Source: an uncultured bacterium | GTDB lineage: Bacteria > Bipolaricaulota > Bipolaricaulia > UBA7950 > UBA9294 | Direction of reading: 5' to 3' | NCBI GenBank assembly: GCA_903857865.1 | Contig: CAIOGO010000021.1 | Location: 1 to 64,000 of the forward strand | Length of the DNA: 64,000 bases | Shown: piece after piece, positions 25,086 through 34,002 of the stretch | Position numbering within the stretch: position 1 is the first letter of the stretch | How the letters are laid out: every line of letters begins with the position of its first letter | Notes under the pieces: generated by a model | Databases searched by the model: none | Told to the model about the DNA's origin: nothing | The model's input: the letters and a program-made list of their open reading frames with translations, nothing else | Position numbers and translations under genes: made by a program

Positions 25086-26123
25086 ATGCCAGAGCTACGC
25101 CGTGGGCCCACAAGCAACCGCTGGGTCATTGTCGCGCCGGAGCGCGCCAAGCGACCTTCCGACTTCGAGCGCAAGCCGGACCCCAAGGCCGTCGAGGGGA
25201 GGCCCGGCGCATGCCCGTTCTGCGCCGGGAATGAGCAGCTCACACCGCCGGAGATCTACCGCATTCCAGAGGGCGCGGGGTGGCGGGTTCGCGTTATCCC
25301 GAACAAGTTCCCCGCACTGCAGGACTACCACGAGCTGGGTCGCGAGTCCGTGGACGGGGTATTCGACCGCATGCACGGTGTGGGCGCGCACGAGATCGTC
25401 GTCGAGGCGCCTGACCACGCTCCGGGAATCGCCGACATGAGCGAGGAGCAGGTCAAGCTCATCATCGACACCTACATCGCCCGCCTTCAGGACCTCATGA
25501 AGAACCAATGGTTCCGCTACATTCTCTTGTTCAAGAACCACGGGAAGGAAGCCGGCGCGTCGCTCGCTCATCCCCACTCTCAGATCATCGCCACGCCCAT
25601 CGTGCCTCAAGAAGTGCGTAATTCGCTCGCCACCGCGCGCGCGTACTACGAGAAGAAGGAGCGTTGCCTCTACTGCGACGTCATGCTGAGCGAGATCCGA
25701 AGCGGCGAGCGCATCGTCGAGGAAGTCGACGGACACGTCGTCTGGGCGCCCTACGACTCTCGATTCCCGTTCGAGTTGGTGGTCTACCCGAAGACGCACT
25801 CTCACGACTTCACGACGCTCACAGCAGAACAGCGATTCGGTCTCGCGCGCACCTTGGTTCGCACGTTGGGCCGTCTCAAGTCGCTGCTCGGGGACGTGCC
25901 GTACAACTTCGTCCTCAAGACGACGCCCAATCCGGTGCACCGGCCGGGGCGACCGGGATATTGGTCGACCCTACCCTACGACTACCACTGGCGGATCGCC
26001 ATCCTGCCGCGCTTGACCCAAGTGGCCGGCTTCGAGTGGGGCACTGGCTTCTACATCAACCCCATGCCGCCGGAAGATGCAGCTCGATACCTTCGCGAGG
26101 TGGAACTCCCCCAGGCCAGCTAG
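25086..26123 (+). CDS. galT: Galactose-1-phosphate uridylyltransferase
   Basis: The 345-residue protein matches GalT: N-terminal PELRRGPTSNRWVIVAPERA, zinc ligands CPFC, the active-site HPHSQI with the uridylylated His, and a CLYC motif before the second domain. It exchanges UMP between UDP-glucose and galactose-1-phosphate in the Leloir pathway. ATG 25086 is preferred, with AAGGGA five bases upstream; ATG 25080 adds two residues. Its stop codon lies in a hairpin shared with the convergent aldolase gene. Confidence 0.93.
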   Translation: MPELRRGPTSNRWVIVAPERAKRPSDFERKPDPKAVEGRPGACPFCAGNEQLTPPEIYRIPEGAGWRVRVIPNKFPALQDYHELGRESVDGVFDRMHGVGAHEIVVEAPDHAPGIADMSEEQVKLIIDTYIARLQDLMKNQWFRYILLFKNHGKEAGASLAHPHSQIIATPIVPQEVRNSLATARAYYEKKERCLYCDVMLSEIRSGERIVEEVDGHVVWAPYDSRFPFELVVYPKTHSHDFTTLTAEQRFGLARTLVRTLGRLKSLLGDVPYNFVLKTTPNPVHRPGRPGYWSTLPYDYHWRIAILPRLTQVAGFEWGTGFYINPMPPEDAARYLREVELPQAS

Positions 26124-26148
26124 CTCCTGCGGCGGAGCTGGAGCTAGC
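26119..26148. terminator. Hairpin containing both stop codons of galT and the aldolase gene
   Basis: GCTAGCTCC (26119-26127) and GGAGCTAGC (26140-26148) form a perfect 9-base stem with a 12-base loop. The left arm holds the galT TAG and the right arm the aldolase TAG read from the other strand. It would terminate either direction structurally, but has no T-run on either side. Confidence 0.4.
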
Positions 26149-27157
26149 CCGCGTCCGCCGTGCCCTCGATCGCCTGCGCGTGCCCCGCGCTGCCCGCCTG
26201 CGCAAGAAGCTCGCCGGCGATCCACTTGATCCGTTCCTGGACGGCGCGTCCGGCAACACGCGGGTCGAACAGCTTCTTGTTTGGACTCCAATCGCTCTTC
26301 GAGAACAGGTCCACGACGTCGTCCTCCACTCCCGCCGGCGGGACGATGGCGGCTGCATTCTTGACGTAGAACTCGCACGCCGTGCGGCTGTAGACGTATT
26401 GGTAGTGGGTGTCTTTGTTCAGCTTGCAGATTCCGTAGCGGATCGCGTCCTTCACCTGGTGGAGCAACAGGCCCGACGAACCGTGCAGGACGAGCGGCGT
26501 GTCCAAGCCGGCTGCGCGAAGCTTCGTTTGGATCGCCTGTGCCAGATCGACGCGCAGCTGGATGGTGCGCCCTTTCGAGACGCCGTGCTCGGTCCCGATC
26601 GAGATCGCCAGGAGATCGGCGCCCGAGGCGTTTACGAACTCCACCGCCTCGTCGGGGTGCGTGTAGAAAGCGTCGTCCGACGCGATCTCGTCCTCGACGC
26701 CGCGGATCTTGCCAAGCTCCGCCTCGACAAGAGTGCCGCTCCCTTTGGCCATCCGGACAACCTCGCGGCTGATCCGGACATTCTCGTCGAAGCTCTCGTC
26801 CGACGCGTCGATCATGATCGACGAGACCAGGCGCTCGCGGATCGCGGTCTCGATGAGGTCCATCTCCTTGGTCGTGAAGTGGTCCAGGTTGACGAACACG
26901 CCCATCGGCCGCTTCGCCGCGAGCTCACGAACGAGCCCGCACATCGCGCGCATCCCGGCCAGCTTGTCGCCCCCGCCGGCGAACTTCGCAGCCCCCGGGC
27001 TGATCTGGACGAGAAGATCCGACATCGCCTCGCTGTATGCGTCCAGGAGACCGATGAACGTGTTCGGCTCGGCGATGTTGTTCGCCATGTAGGCGTATCC
27101 GCCGCGCTGAGCTCGACGGTACGCTTCTTTCAGCGCGCTTCCTCCAAGAAACGGCAT
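26144..27157 (-). CDS. fba: Class II fructose-bisphosphate aldolase-like protein
   Basis: The 337-residue protein has class II aldolase features: VFVNLDHF (Asp-His), VEAELGKIRGVEDE, SIGTEHGVSKG and VLHGSSGLLLHQV supplying zinc His, then a KLNKDTHYQY phosphate-loop region. The usual first zinc His (LHLDH) is replaced (VNLDH), and residues 10-30 (YRRAQRGGYAYMANNIAEPN) are a divergent start, so the substrate may be a related sugar phosphate. ATG 27157 has GGGAGGTGG about six bases upstream. Transketolase is divergent across 157 bases. Confidence 0.82.
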   Translation of the reverse strand: MPFLGGSALKEAYRRAQRGGYAYMANNIAEPNTFIGLLDAYSEAMSDLLVQISPGAAKFAGGGDKLAGMRAMCGLVRELAAKRPMGVFVNLDHFTTKEMDLIETAIRERLVSSIMIDASDESFDENVRISREVVRMAKGSGTLVEAELGKIRGVEDEIASDDAFYTHPDEAVEFVNASGADLLAISIGTEHGVSKGRTIQLRVDLAQAIQTKLRAAGLDTPLVLHGSSGLLLHQVKDAIRYGICKLNKDTHYQYVYSRTACEFYVKNAAAIVPPAGVEDDVVDLFSKSDWSPNKKLFDPRVAGRAVQERIKWIAGELLAQAGSAGHAQAIEGTADAG

Positions 27158-27314
27158 GCTGCGCCACCTCCCCAAGCGTCGCTCGTGGAGCGACGGGCCA
27201 GTTTACTTCGAACGCAGGATAGGGCAAAGCCAGCCCCTCCTTGACAAGCGCAATCGCGCTGAGGGAAAGTGTCGCACGCAAGCGAAGCTACATCTATGAT
27301 CTAGGGGGCACCTC

Positions 27315-29369
27315 ATGGCGAGACAGGAAGCGCTCGATGGGCGATGCGTCAACGCGTTGCGATTCCTCGCGGTGGACGCAGTGGAACAGGCGAACTCCGG
27401 ACACCCGGGCCTTCCACTAGGGGCCGCGCCGGCCGCCCACGTCCTCTGGTCGCGCGTTCTCCGGCACGACCCTCACGACCCGCAGTGGCCCGACCGCGAC
27501 CGCTTCGTCCTCTCCGCCGGGCACGGCTCGGCACTCCTCTACGCCCTCCTTCACGTCTTCGGCTACGACGTGCCGCTGTCGGACGTGAAGGCGTTCCGCC
27601 AGTGGGGCAGTCGCGCGCCCGGGCATCCCGAGCGCACGGTCACGCCGGGAGTTGAGGTGACCACCGGCCCGCTAGGCCAGGGCCTGGCCAACGCGGTCGG
27701 CCTGGCGATCGCCGAGCGCCATCTCGCCGCGACGTTCAACCGCCCGGGACACGAGATCGTCGACCACCGCACGTTCGTCCTCGCCGGCGACGGCGACTTC
27801 ATGGAGGGCATCTCCTACGAGGCGTGCGCCCTGGCCGGCCACCTGCGCCTCGGTCGTCTGATTGTCCTCTACGACTCCAACGACATCTGCCTCGCCGGCT
27901 CAACCAACCTGTCCACGTCGGAGGACACGGCCGCTCGCTTCGCGGCCGCCGGCTGGAACGTGCAGGCTGTGCCCGACGGCAACGATCTCGCGGCCATCGA
28001 ACGGGCTCTGTGCTCCGCAACAGAGGCCGACGATCGCCCGTCGCTCATCATCGTCAAGACGGTCATCGGGTACGGAGCACCGACGAAGCAGAATACGTTC
28101 GGCGCACACGGCGCACCGCTCGGGCCGGAGGAGGTCGCCGCCGCGAAGCGCGCCCTCGGTTGGCCCGAGTCGCCGGCCTTCCTCGTGCCCGATGACGTAC
28201 ACCAACGTTTCGTCGACCTCGCCAGGCGGGGATCCGCCGCGCACGACGACTGGAACCATCGGTTCGACGGCTATCGCCGCGCGTTCCCGGGCTTGGCCGC
28301 GGAATTCGAGCGCAGACTCTCAGGCCGGCTTCCCGAAGGCTGGGACGCCGAACTCCCGACGTTCCCCGCCGATCCCGAGGGACTCGCGACGCGCAAAGCC
28401 TCGGAGACCATTCTCCAAGCGGTAGCCGCCGCCGTGCCGGAGTTGCTCGGCGGCTCGGCCGATCTGAATCCCTCTACGCTGACGGCGCTCAAGGGGCGTA
28501 GCGACTTCGAAGCTCCCGGCGGCCGCCCCGCCGATGCCCAAGGGGCCGTCGGGCCCGAATGGGGCTACGGCGGACGCAATCTTCACTTCGGCGTGCGCGA
28601 ACACGCGATGGGAGCCATCTCGAACGGCCTCGCCGCGCACGGCGGCGTTCTTCCCTACGCGTCCACGTTCCTCGTCTTCTCCGACTACTTGCGACCCGCA
28701 CTGCGGGTCGCCGCACTCGCCGACTACCGGACGATCTTCGCGTTCACGCACGACAGCATCGCCGTCGGCGAGGACGGTCCGACGCACCAGCCGGTCGAGC
28801 ACATCATGAGCCTGCGCCTGATCCCGAACCTCGTCGTCCTGCGGCCGGCTGACGCCAACGAGACCGTCGAGGCCTGGCGGCTGGCCGTCGAGCGCGTCGG
28901 CGGCCCCACCGTGCTCGTCTTGTCGCGGCAGGCGTTGCCGACGCTCGACCGCACGCAGCTCGCGCCGGCAAGCGGCGTTCGCCGCGGCGCGTACGTGCTG
29001 TGGGACACAGCCCCATCGCCCGAGCTCATCCTGATCGCGTCGGGCTCGGAGGTCGCACTCACCCTTGATGCCGCGCGCCGACTCGCCTCCGAAGGCATCC
29101 GTACTCGCGTCGTGTCGATGCCAAGCTGGGAGCTGTTCGAGCAGCAGCCCGAGGCGTATCGCACCAGCGTGCTCCCGCCGGCCGTATCCGCGAGGGTCGC
29201 CATCGAAGCGGGCCGGACGCTAGGTTGGGATCGCTACGTCGGCGCGCGCGGCCAGGTTGTCGGCGTCGATCGATTCGGAGCCAGCGCGCCAGGTCCCGAG
29301 GTCGCGGCGCGCCTCGGCCTCACTCCAGAAACGATCGTGCGACGCGCGCAGGACATCCTCGAACGCTAG
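27315..29369 (+). CDS. tkt: Transketolase
   Basis: The 684-residue protein is full-length transketolase: [37 protein letters not shown], the TPP motif [18 protein letters not shown] ending at YDSNDI, and [18 protein letters not shown] in the pyrimidine domain. It moves two-carbon units between sugar phosphates using TPP and Mg2+. The ATG at 27315 has AGGGGG upstream. Together with the aldolase it covers the non-oxidative pentose phosphate/glycolytic interface. Confidence 0.95.
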   Translation: MARQEALDGRCVNALRFLAVDAVEQANSGHPGLPLGAAPAAHVLWSRVLRHDPHDPQWPDRDRFVLSAGHGSALLYALLHVFGYDVPLSDVKAFRQWGSRAPGHPERTVTPGVEVTTGPLGQGLANAVGLAIAERHLAATFNRPGHEIVDHRTFVLAGDGDFMEGISYEACALAGHLRLGRLIVLYDSNDICLAGSTNLSTSEDTAARFAAAGWNVQAVPDGNDLAAIERALCSATEADDRPSLIIVKTVIGYGAPTKQNTFGAHGAPLGPEEVAAAKRALGWPESPAFLVPDDVHQRFVDLARRGSAAHDDWNHRFDGYRRAFPGLAAEFERRLSGRLPEGWDAELPTFPADPEGLATRKASETILQAVAAAVPELLGGSADLNPSTLTALKGRSDFEAPGGRPADAQGAVGPEWGYGGRNLHFGVREHAMGAISNGLAAHGGVLPYASTFLVFSDYLRPALRVAALADYRTIFAFTHDSIAVGEDGPTHQPVEHIMSLRLIPNLVVLRPADANETVEAWRLAVERVGGPTVLVLSRQALPTLDRTQLAPASGVRRGAYVLWDTAPSPELILIASGSEVALTLDAARRLASEGIRTRVVSMPSWELFEQQPEAYRTSVLPPAVSARVAIEAGRTLGWDRYVGARGQVVGVDRFGASAPGPEVAARLGLTPETIVRRAQDILER

Positions 29370-29387
29370 CCCACCCGGGAGGTGGAC

Positions 29388-30629
29388 ATGATCCGCGCCT
29401 ACGCGTCCGCGATCCGTGAGTTCTCGTCGAACGCCCGCCTGTACCTCGCGACTTCGCTTCTCGTGGGGTTCGGCACCGGGCTGCTGTACCTATTCTTCAA
29501 CCTCTACGTCCTATCGCTCGGCTACGACCAGGCGTTCGTCGGCCTCCTCGCGAGCTTGCCCGCTCTCGTGACCGCGGCCGCCGCGGTGCCCGCGGGGCTT
29601 CTCCTGCCGCGCCTGGGCTTCCGGCGGGCGCTGACGATCGGACTCGCCATCTCCGCCATAGCGCAAGTCGCCTGGGTCCTCTACCCGACACGGCCCGTCC
29701 TGGTCGCGGCGGCGATCGTCTCGGGGTTGGGAACTGTCCTCCTGTCGATCGTCTCGTCGCCGCTCCTCGTGACGGTGAGCAACGAGAAGACGAGGACGCA
29801 CCTATTCGGCGTTCAGTTCGCGCTCAACACGTTCGCCACCGTCGTGGCGAGCTTCCTTGGCGGGCACCTCACCAAGTACCTCGGCGCCGGGACCGCAGGC
29901 ACGAGCGCGGGGTATCGCGGGGTGTTGCTCGTCGCGATGGCCGTGACCCTGGCGGCCTTCCTGCCCATCGCCCGCCTGCGGGGAATGGCTCCCGCGGCCG
30001 CCGCGGAGCGGCCTGCACGTGGACACTGGCGGCCCTACCGGCCCCTGCTCGCGAAGCTCCTCGCCGTACAACTCGTCGCGTCTCTCGGCGCGGGGATGAC
30101 GATGCCGTTCCTCAACGTGTTCTTCCACCTCCGCTTCCATGTCTCCGACGCCCTCCTCGGCTCGATGTTCGCGCTGTCCTCGCTCCTAATGGGGTTCGCC
30201 GGCATCGTCGCGCCGTGGGCCGCGGGCAAGCTTGGCAAGGTGCGCGCCATCGTCTTGAGTCAGGCCCTGTCGATTCCACTCCTTCTAGCAATGGGTCTCG
30301 CTCCCGTCTTCGGCGCGTCAGCAGGCAGCTTCCTCGTTCGGACAGCGCTGATGAACATGAGCGCGCCCTTGTTCGCCGCCTACTCGATGGGCATCGTCCC
30401 GACCCACGTCCGGCCACTCGCGGCCAGTCTCCTCATGCTCGCCTGGAACGGCGGGTGGGCGATCTCCGCCTGGATCAGCGGCCGCGTTCAAGTGGCCGCG
30501 GGGTTCACGCCGCTCTTTCTGATCACAGCGACGCTCTACTCCGCCTCGATCGTGATGACGTACGTCATCTTCCACAACGTCGAAGAGTCGACCGAGGCGG
30601 AACACGCGGCGGCGCAGCTGCGCGAGTAG
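29388..30629 (+). CDS. MFS transporter
   Basis: The 413-residue membrane protein has about 12 hydrophobic segments arranged as two six-helix halves around a charged central loop (RLRGMAPAAAAERPARGHW). The half starting YLATSLLVGFGTGLLYLFFN is typical of an MFS permease. The substrate is unknown. The ATG at 29388 has GGGAGG five bases upstream and lies 18 bases after tkt, so it may import or export a sugar or phosphorylated intermediate. Confidence 0.8.
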   Translation: MIRAYASAIREFSSNARLYLATSLLVGFGTGLLYLFFNLYVLSLGYDQAFVGLLASLPALVTAAAAVPAGLLLPRLGFRRALTIGLAISAIAQVAWVLYPTRPVLVAAAIVSGLGTVLLSIVSSPLLVTVSNEKTRTHLFGVQFALNTFATVVASFLGGHLTKYLGAGTAGTSAGYRGVLLVAMAVTLAAFLPIARLRGMAPAAAAERPARGHWRPYRPLLAKLLAVQLVASLGAGMTMPFLNVFFHLRFHVSDALLGSMFALSSLLMGFAGIVAPWAAGKLGKVRAIVLSQALSIPLLLAMGLAPVFGASAGSFLVRTALMNMSAPLFAAYSMGIVPTHVRPLAASLLMLAWNGGWAISAWISGRVQVAAGFTPLFLITATLYSASIVMTYVIFHNVEESTEAEHAAAQLRE

Positions 30630-30661
30630 TCGAGGATAAGCTCCTGAACAGCCGCTCCTGG

Positions 30662-31657
30662 TTAGTTGCGTGCGGCGTCGACTGCTGGAGGCAGCGCGTC
30701 GGGCGTCGGGATGGGTGCCAAAACGAAGCGCCCGATCCCACGATAGCGCGCGTAGCGCCGAGCCAGGAGCTCGTTCGCCGGCAACGCCGAGAGTTCACTC
30801 AAACGCCGCACGATCTCTGTCTTGAGCGCGTCGGCGGTCTTGCCGAAATCCTTGTGGGCGCCTCCCAGCGGCTCGGGGACGATGCCATCGATGAGACCAA
30901 GAGCCAACAGCCGCTCGGCCGTCAGCTGCAGGGCGGCAGCCGCATCCTTCGCCTTGTCCTTGTCCTTCCATAAGATGGACGCCGCGCCCTCGGGCGTGAT
31001 CACCGAGAAGATGGCGTTCTCAAGCATCACGATGCAGTCCGCAAGACCGATGGCCAGCGCCCCGCCTGAGCCGCCCTCGCCGATGACGACGGCGATCGTC
31101 GGGACGCGCACTCCGGCCATCGCCTGGAGGCTCTCGGCGATCGTCGCTCCGACGTTCTGCTCCTCCGCCTCGAGGCCCGGATACGCGCCCGGCGTGTCGA
31201 TCATCGAGATGAGGGGGAAACGGAAGCGGTCGGCCAACTCGATCGCGCGCCGCGCCTTGCGGAACCCCTGCGGACGCGGCATCCCGAAGAACCGCTCCTT
31301 GTTCTCCTCGGTCGTCCGCCCCTTCTGCTGGGCCAACACAACGACCGGCCGGCCGTCGAGACGCGCCAGCCCGGCAAGGAGCGCGCGATCGTCGCCCGTG
31401 ACTCGGTCTCCCCGTAGCTCGTAGAACCCCTCGAAGACCGTCTCGAGGTAATCGAGGGAGTAGGGTCTCTTCGGGTGCCGCGCGAGCTTCACGCGCTCCC
31501 AGTCGTTCAGGTTCTCGTAGAGCTTGCGGCGAAGGTGTTGCAGCTTTTCTTCCAGCCGCGCGATCTCCTTCGACAAGTCGATGCCCTCGACGGCGTTCAG
31601 TTGGCGCAGCTCCTCGATCTTCGCCTCGAGCAGATCCAGCGTGCGTTCGTCGCTCAT
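30662..31657 (-). CDS. accA: Acetyl-CoA carboxylase carboxyltransferase subunit alpha
   Basis: The 331-residue protein matches AccA: NDWERVKLARHPKRPYSLDY, QGFRKARRAIELADRF, MIDTPGAYPGLEAEEQNVG and VIGEGGSGGALAIGLADCI. With AccD it transfers carboxyl from biotin to acetyl-CoA to make malonyl-CoA for fatty acid synthesis. It overlaps accD by 4 bases (ATGA). No accB or accC lies in the window. Confidence 0.96.
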   Translation of the reverse strand: MSDERTLDLLEAKIEELRQLNAVEGIDLSKEIARLEEKLQHLRRKLYENLNDWERVKLARHPKRPYSLDYLETVFEGFYELRGDRVTGDDRALLAGLARLDGRPVVVLAQQKGRTTEENKERFFGMPRPQGFRKARRAIELADRFRFPLISMIDTPGAYPGLEAEEQNVGATIAESLQAMAGVRVPTIAVVIGEGGSGGALAIGLADCIVMLENAIFSVITPEGAASILWKDKDKAKDAAAALQLTAERLLALGLIDGIVPEPLGGAHKDFGKTADALKTEIVRRLSELSALPANELLARRYARYRGIGRFVLAPIPTPDALPPAVDAARN

Positions 31658-32496
31658 CGGACCCCCGCGAAGAAGCCGAGGGCAAGGGCAAGCTCGGCGC
31701 GCAGATCCTCGCGCCGCACGACGCGATCGATCTGCCCACGTTCGAGAGCGAACGTCTCCGTCTGGAAGTGAGCCGGAAGCTCCTGCGCGATCGTTTGCTG
31801 GATGACCCGACGCCCGGCGAATCCGATCAGCGCGCCCTTCTCGGCGATGAGGATGTCACCGAGCGAGGCAATCGACGCTTGGACGCCACCCGATGTCGGG
31901 TACGTCATGACCGAGACAAACGGCAGCCCGGCCTCGGCGAGGCGCCGCCGTACGGTGACCGTCTTTGCCATCTGCAGGAGTGAGAACATGCCTTCCTGAA
32001 TGCGCGCACCGCCGGACGACGACACGAGGACGAACGCACGCCGTTCGGCCATCGCCGCCTCCATGGCGCGGCAGATGTGCTCCCCCATCACAGACCCCAT
32101 GCTGCCACCGATGAAGCGGAAATCCATGACTCCGAGGATGAGGGGGACCCCCTCGATCGTTCCGCGACCGATCACGATCGCATCCGAGAGCGACGTCTTC
32201 TCCTGCGCCTCGCGCAAGCGCTCGCGGTAGGGCTGGCTATCGACAAACGCGAGCGGATCGTCCGTGACGATTCGCTCCGTCAGATCCTCGAACGAACCGG
32301 GATCGACGAGCGAGTCGATCCGCTCCGCCGCCGTGAGGAAGAAGTACTCCCCGCAGCTCGGGCAGACGTTGTTGTTCTCGCGAACCCGCCGTTTGAACAC
32401 GAGCTCGCCGCACGCCTTGCACTTCATCCACAGGCTGTCGTCCGCCTCGCGGTCGACGCGAATCCTCAAGTATTGGCGCTCTTTGAACAAGGACAA
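31654..32496 (-). CDS. accD: Acetyl-CoA carboxylase carboxyltransferase subunit beta
   Basis: The 280-residue protein has the AccD zinc ribbon (CKACG ... CPSCG, residues ~26-50), then the carboxyltransferase half with FIGGSMGSVMGEHICRA, SSGGARIQEGMFSLLQMAK and TYPTSGGVQASIASLGD. It pairs with AccA, with which it shares an ATGA overlap. Translation starts with TTG at 32496, preceded by GGGGGGT six bases upstream. DUF502 lies 3 bases upstream on the same strand. Confidence 0.95.
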   Translation of the reverse strand: MSLFKERQYLRIRVDREADDSLWMKCKACGELVFKRRVRENNNVCPSCGEYFFLTAAERIDSLVDPGSFEDLTERIVTDDPLAFVDSQPYRERLREAQEKTSLSDAIVIGRGTIEGVPLILGVMDFRFIGGSMGSVMGEHICRAMEAAMAERRAFVLVSSSGGARIQEGMFSLLQMAKTVTVRRRLAEAGLPFVSVMTYPTSGGVQASIASLGDILIAEKGALIGFAGRRVIQQTIAQELPAHFQTETFALERGQIDRVVRREDLRAELALALGFFAGVR

Positions 32497-32499
32497 CGC

Positions 32500-33213
32500 T
32501 TACCCCCCCTCCCGCCCTCGCCGCGCGCGGGCGCTGCGCCACCGGGCCAGAACGCCGGGCCGCCCTTTCCGGGACGCCCGCTTCTCGCCGGCCGCGAAGC
32601 CTCCCGTAAGCACCGACCCGCTCGAGACAAACATCGAGATCGCGTCCTCGACGGGCATGTCCAGATGCCTTACCAGCCGCCTCGGCACGACGAACAGCCG
32701 GCCGCTCAACGGGTTGGGGACGTTCGGCAGGTAGACGACGACGCACTCTTCGCCGACGGCGTCCTGCAGCTTGCGAGGATTCTCGTGGGTCACAACGCCG
32801 ATAGCATACGTCCCCGGCTGCGGAAACTCTAACAGGACGACTTGCTTGAACGCGCTCGTTCGGTCCTTACCGAGCAGCGCGCCCACGAACTGCTTGAACG
32901 TCCCGAACATCTTCCGCACGCCGGGCACGGCGAAGAACAGGCGCTCGAAGTAGTACTGCAGCGTCCGCCCGAGGAAGTTCCGCGTGATGATTCCGACGAG
33001 CAGGACGAGCACGATGAGGAGGATGATCCCGAGCCCGGGAATCTGGCGACCGACCGCTCGCTCGATCGCATCGCCGGCCGGACGACCTCGTCCGAACAGG
33101 CCGTCGAGCGCCGCGTACAAGACCCACAGAATGTAGACGGTAGCACCGATCGGCAGGATGGCCAGGAGCCCACTCACGAAGGTCGCGCGCAGCCAGACGA
33201 GGAATCTCTTCAT
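32500..33213 (-). CDS. DUF502-family membrane protein
   Basis: The 237-residue protein matches DUF502: N-terminal helix LRATFVSGLLAILPIGATVY, then IILLIVLVLLVGIITRNFLG, and the conserved PGVRKMFGTFKQFVGALL and FPQPGTYAIGVVTHEN, with VVYLPNVPNPLSGRLFVVPR later. Function is not established. The ATG at 33213 is preceded by GGGGTGGG. It is co-directional with accD-accA, with 3 bases between them, so the three probably form one transcript. Confidence 0.85.
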   Translation of the reverse strand: MKRFLVWLRATFVSGLLAILPIGATVYILWVLYAALDGLFGRGRPAGDAIERAVGRQIPGLGIILLIVLVLLVGIITRNFLGRTLQYYFERLFFAVPGVRKMFGTFKQFVGALLGKDRTSAFKQVVLLEFPQPGTYAIGVVTHENPRKLQDAVGEECVVVYLPNVPNPLSGRLFVVPRRLVRHLDMPVEDAISMFVSSGSVLTGGFAAGEKRASRKGRPGVLARWRSARARRGREGG

Positions 33214-33253
33214 CCCACCCCACTCTGAAGTCGCCGGCGGCGCGCCCGGCATT

Positions 33254-33354
33254 CGACGCGCCGCGCACCGGATTATGCGGTCGCCCAGCGCTCGACGCGC
33301 CGCGCACCGGACTATGCGGTCGCCCAGCGCTCGACGCGCCGCGCACCGGATTAT
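33254..33354. repeat. 39-base tandem repeat, 2.6 copies, in a divergent intergenic region
   Basis: The unit begins CGACGCGCCGCGCACCGGA and ends in GGTCGCCCAGCGCT; copies start at 33254, 33293 and 33332 (the third is cut at 23 bases). Copies 1 and 2 differ at one base (ATTATG versus ACTATG). On the minus strand each copy carries a -10-like box: CATAAT, CATAGT and, at the third copy, a perfect TATAAT (33355-33350), though no clear -35 precedes them. It sits between DUF502 and the lytic transglycosylase. A frame through it codes repeating residues but has no plausible start. Confidence 0.9.
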
Positions 33355-33365
33355 AGGGATTCCCG

Positions 33366-33371
33366 TATGAT
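33366..33371 (+). promoter_or_regulatory. Candidate -10 box for the lytic transglycosylase
   Basis: TATGAT lies 7 bases before the ATG at 33378, so the expected transcript start is at or next to the ATG. No good -35 is seen. Confidence 0.3.
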
Positions 33372-33377
33372 GGGAAC

Positions 33378-33932
33378 ATGAACCGGCGGCGAGCGCGCAT
33401 CCTACGGACTGGCGTATTCGCCCTGGCCGCCGTCGCCTGTATCTACGCTGCCGCCCTAGGCCTGCGTATCCTGTACCCCGTCGACGACCTCGACCGGGTC
33501 CGCTCCCACGCCGAGGCCGCCGGCCTCGACCCGGCCCTGGTGTGCGCCGTCGCGCGCGCCGAGAGCCGTTTCCACGCGGACGCCGTGTCGCCGCGCGGCG
33601 CCGTCGGCCTGATGCAGATCATGCCGGACACCGCGACCTGGATCGCCGACCGCCTTGACGTGAGCGCGTTCGACCTCCACGACGCGGAGACGAACCTCCG
33701 CTTCGGCACGTGGTACCTCCGCTACCTGATCGACCGCTTCGGCAACCTCAACCTGGCCCTCGCCGCGTACAACGCCGGGCCGACGCGCGTCGACCGCTGG
33801 CTGGCCGAAGGGGCGACCGCCTTTCCCGAGACGGCGACCTACGTGACGCGCGTCCTCCGCGCGGTGCCCGTGTATCGCTTTGTTTTCAGCATCCCGATCC
33901 TTCTCCAGGTCACACCCTCGCTACCGATCTAG
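33378..33932 (+). CDS. Lytic transglycosylase (SLT domain)
   Basis: The 184-residue protein has an N-terminal signal anchor (about residues 10-30), then an SLT domain: VCAVARAESRFHADAVSPRG with the catalytic Glu, GLMQIMPDTATWIA, and LALAAYNAGPTRVDRWL. It cleaves peptidoglycan in the periplasm or outside the membrane, giving anhydromuropeptides. It is divergent from DUF502 and followed by acs. Confidence 0.9.
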   Translation: MNRRRARILRTGVFALAAVACIYAAALGLRILYPVDDLDRVRSHAEAAGLDPALVCAVARAESRFHADAVSPRGAVGLMQIMPDTATWIADRLDVSAFDLHDAETNLRFGTWYLRYLIDRFGNLNLALAAYNAGPTRVDRWLAEGATAFPETATYVTRVLRAVPVYRFVFSIPILLQVTPSLPI

Positions 33933-33934
33933 CG

Positions 33935-33963
33935 TTGCAGCGTCCAGGTCGTTCGGCTAGCAT
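33935..33963 (+). promoter_or_regulatory. Promoter for acs
   Basis: TTGCAG (33935-33940), 17 bases, TAGCAT (33958-33963), leading to acs 40 bases further on. Confidence 0.45.
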
Positions 33964-34002
33964 CAAACTCACTTTTCACACCGTGCAACAGGAGGTCCAA
34001 AC

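Noticed and set aside
27241-27300. Promoter for transketolase from TTGACA at 27241 and TATGAT at 27295
   Set aside because: The boxes are 48 bases apart, too far for one promoter; TATGAT alone has no -35.
33254-33354. CRISPR array
   Set aside because: Copies abut directly with no spacers, and no cas genes are near.
33214-33400. N-terminal extension of the DUF502 frame through the tandem repeats
   Set aside because: It would add low-complexity repeats, lacks a good start, and crosses into the divergent transglycosylase gene.
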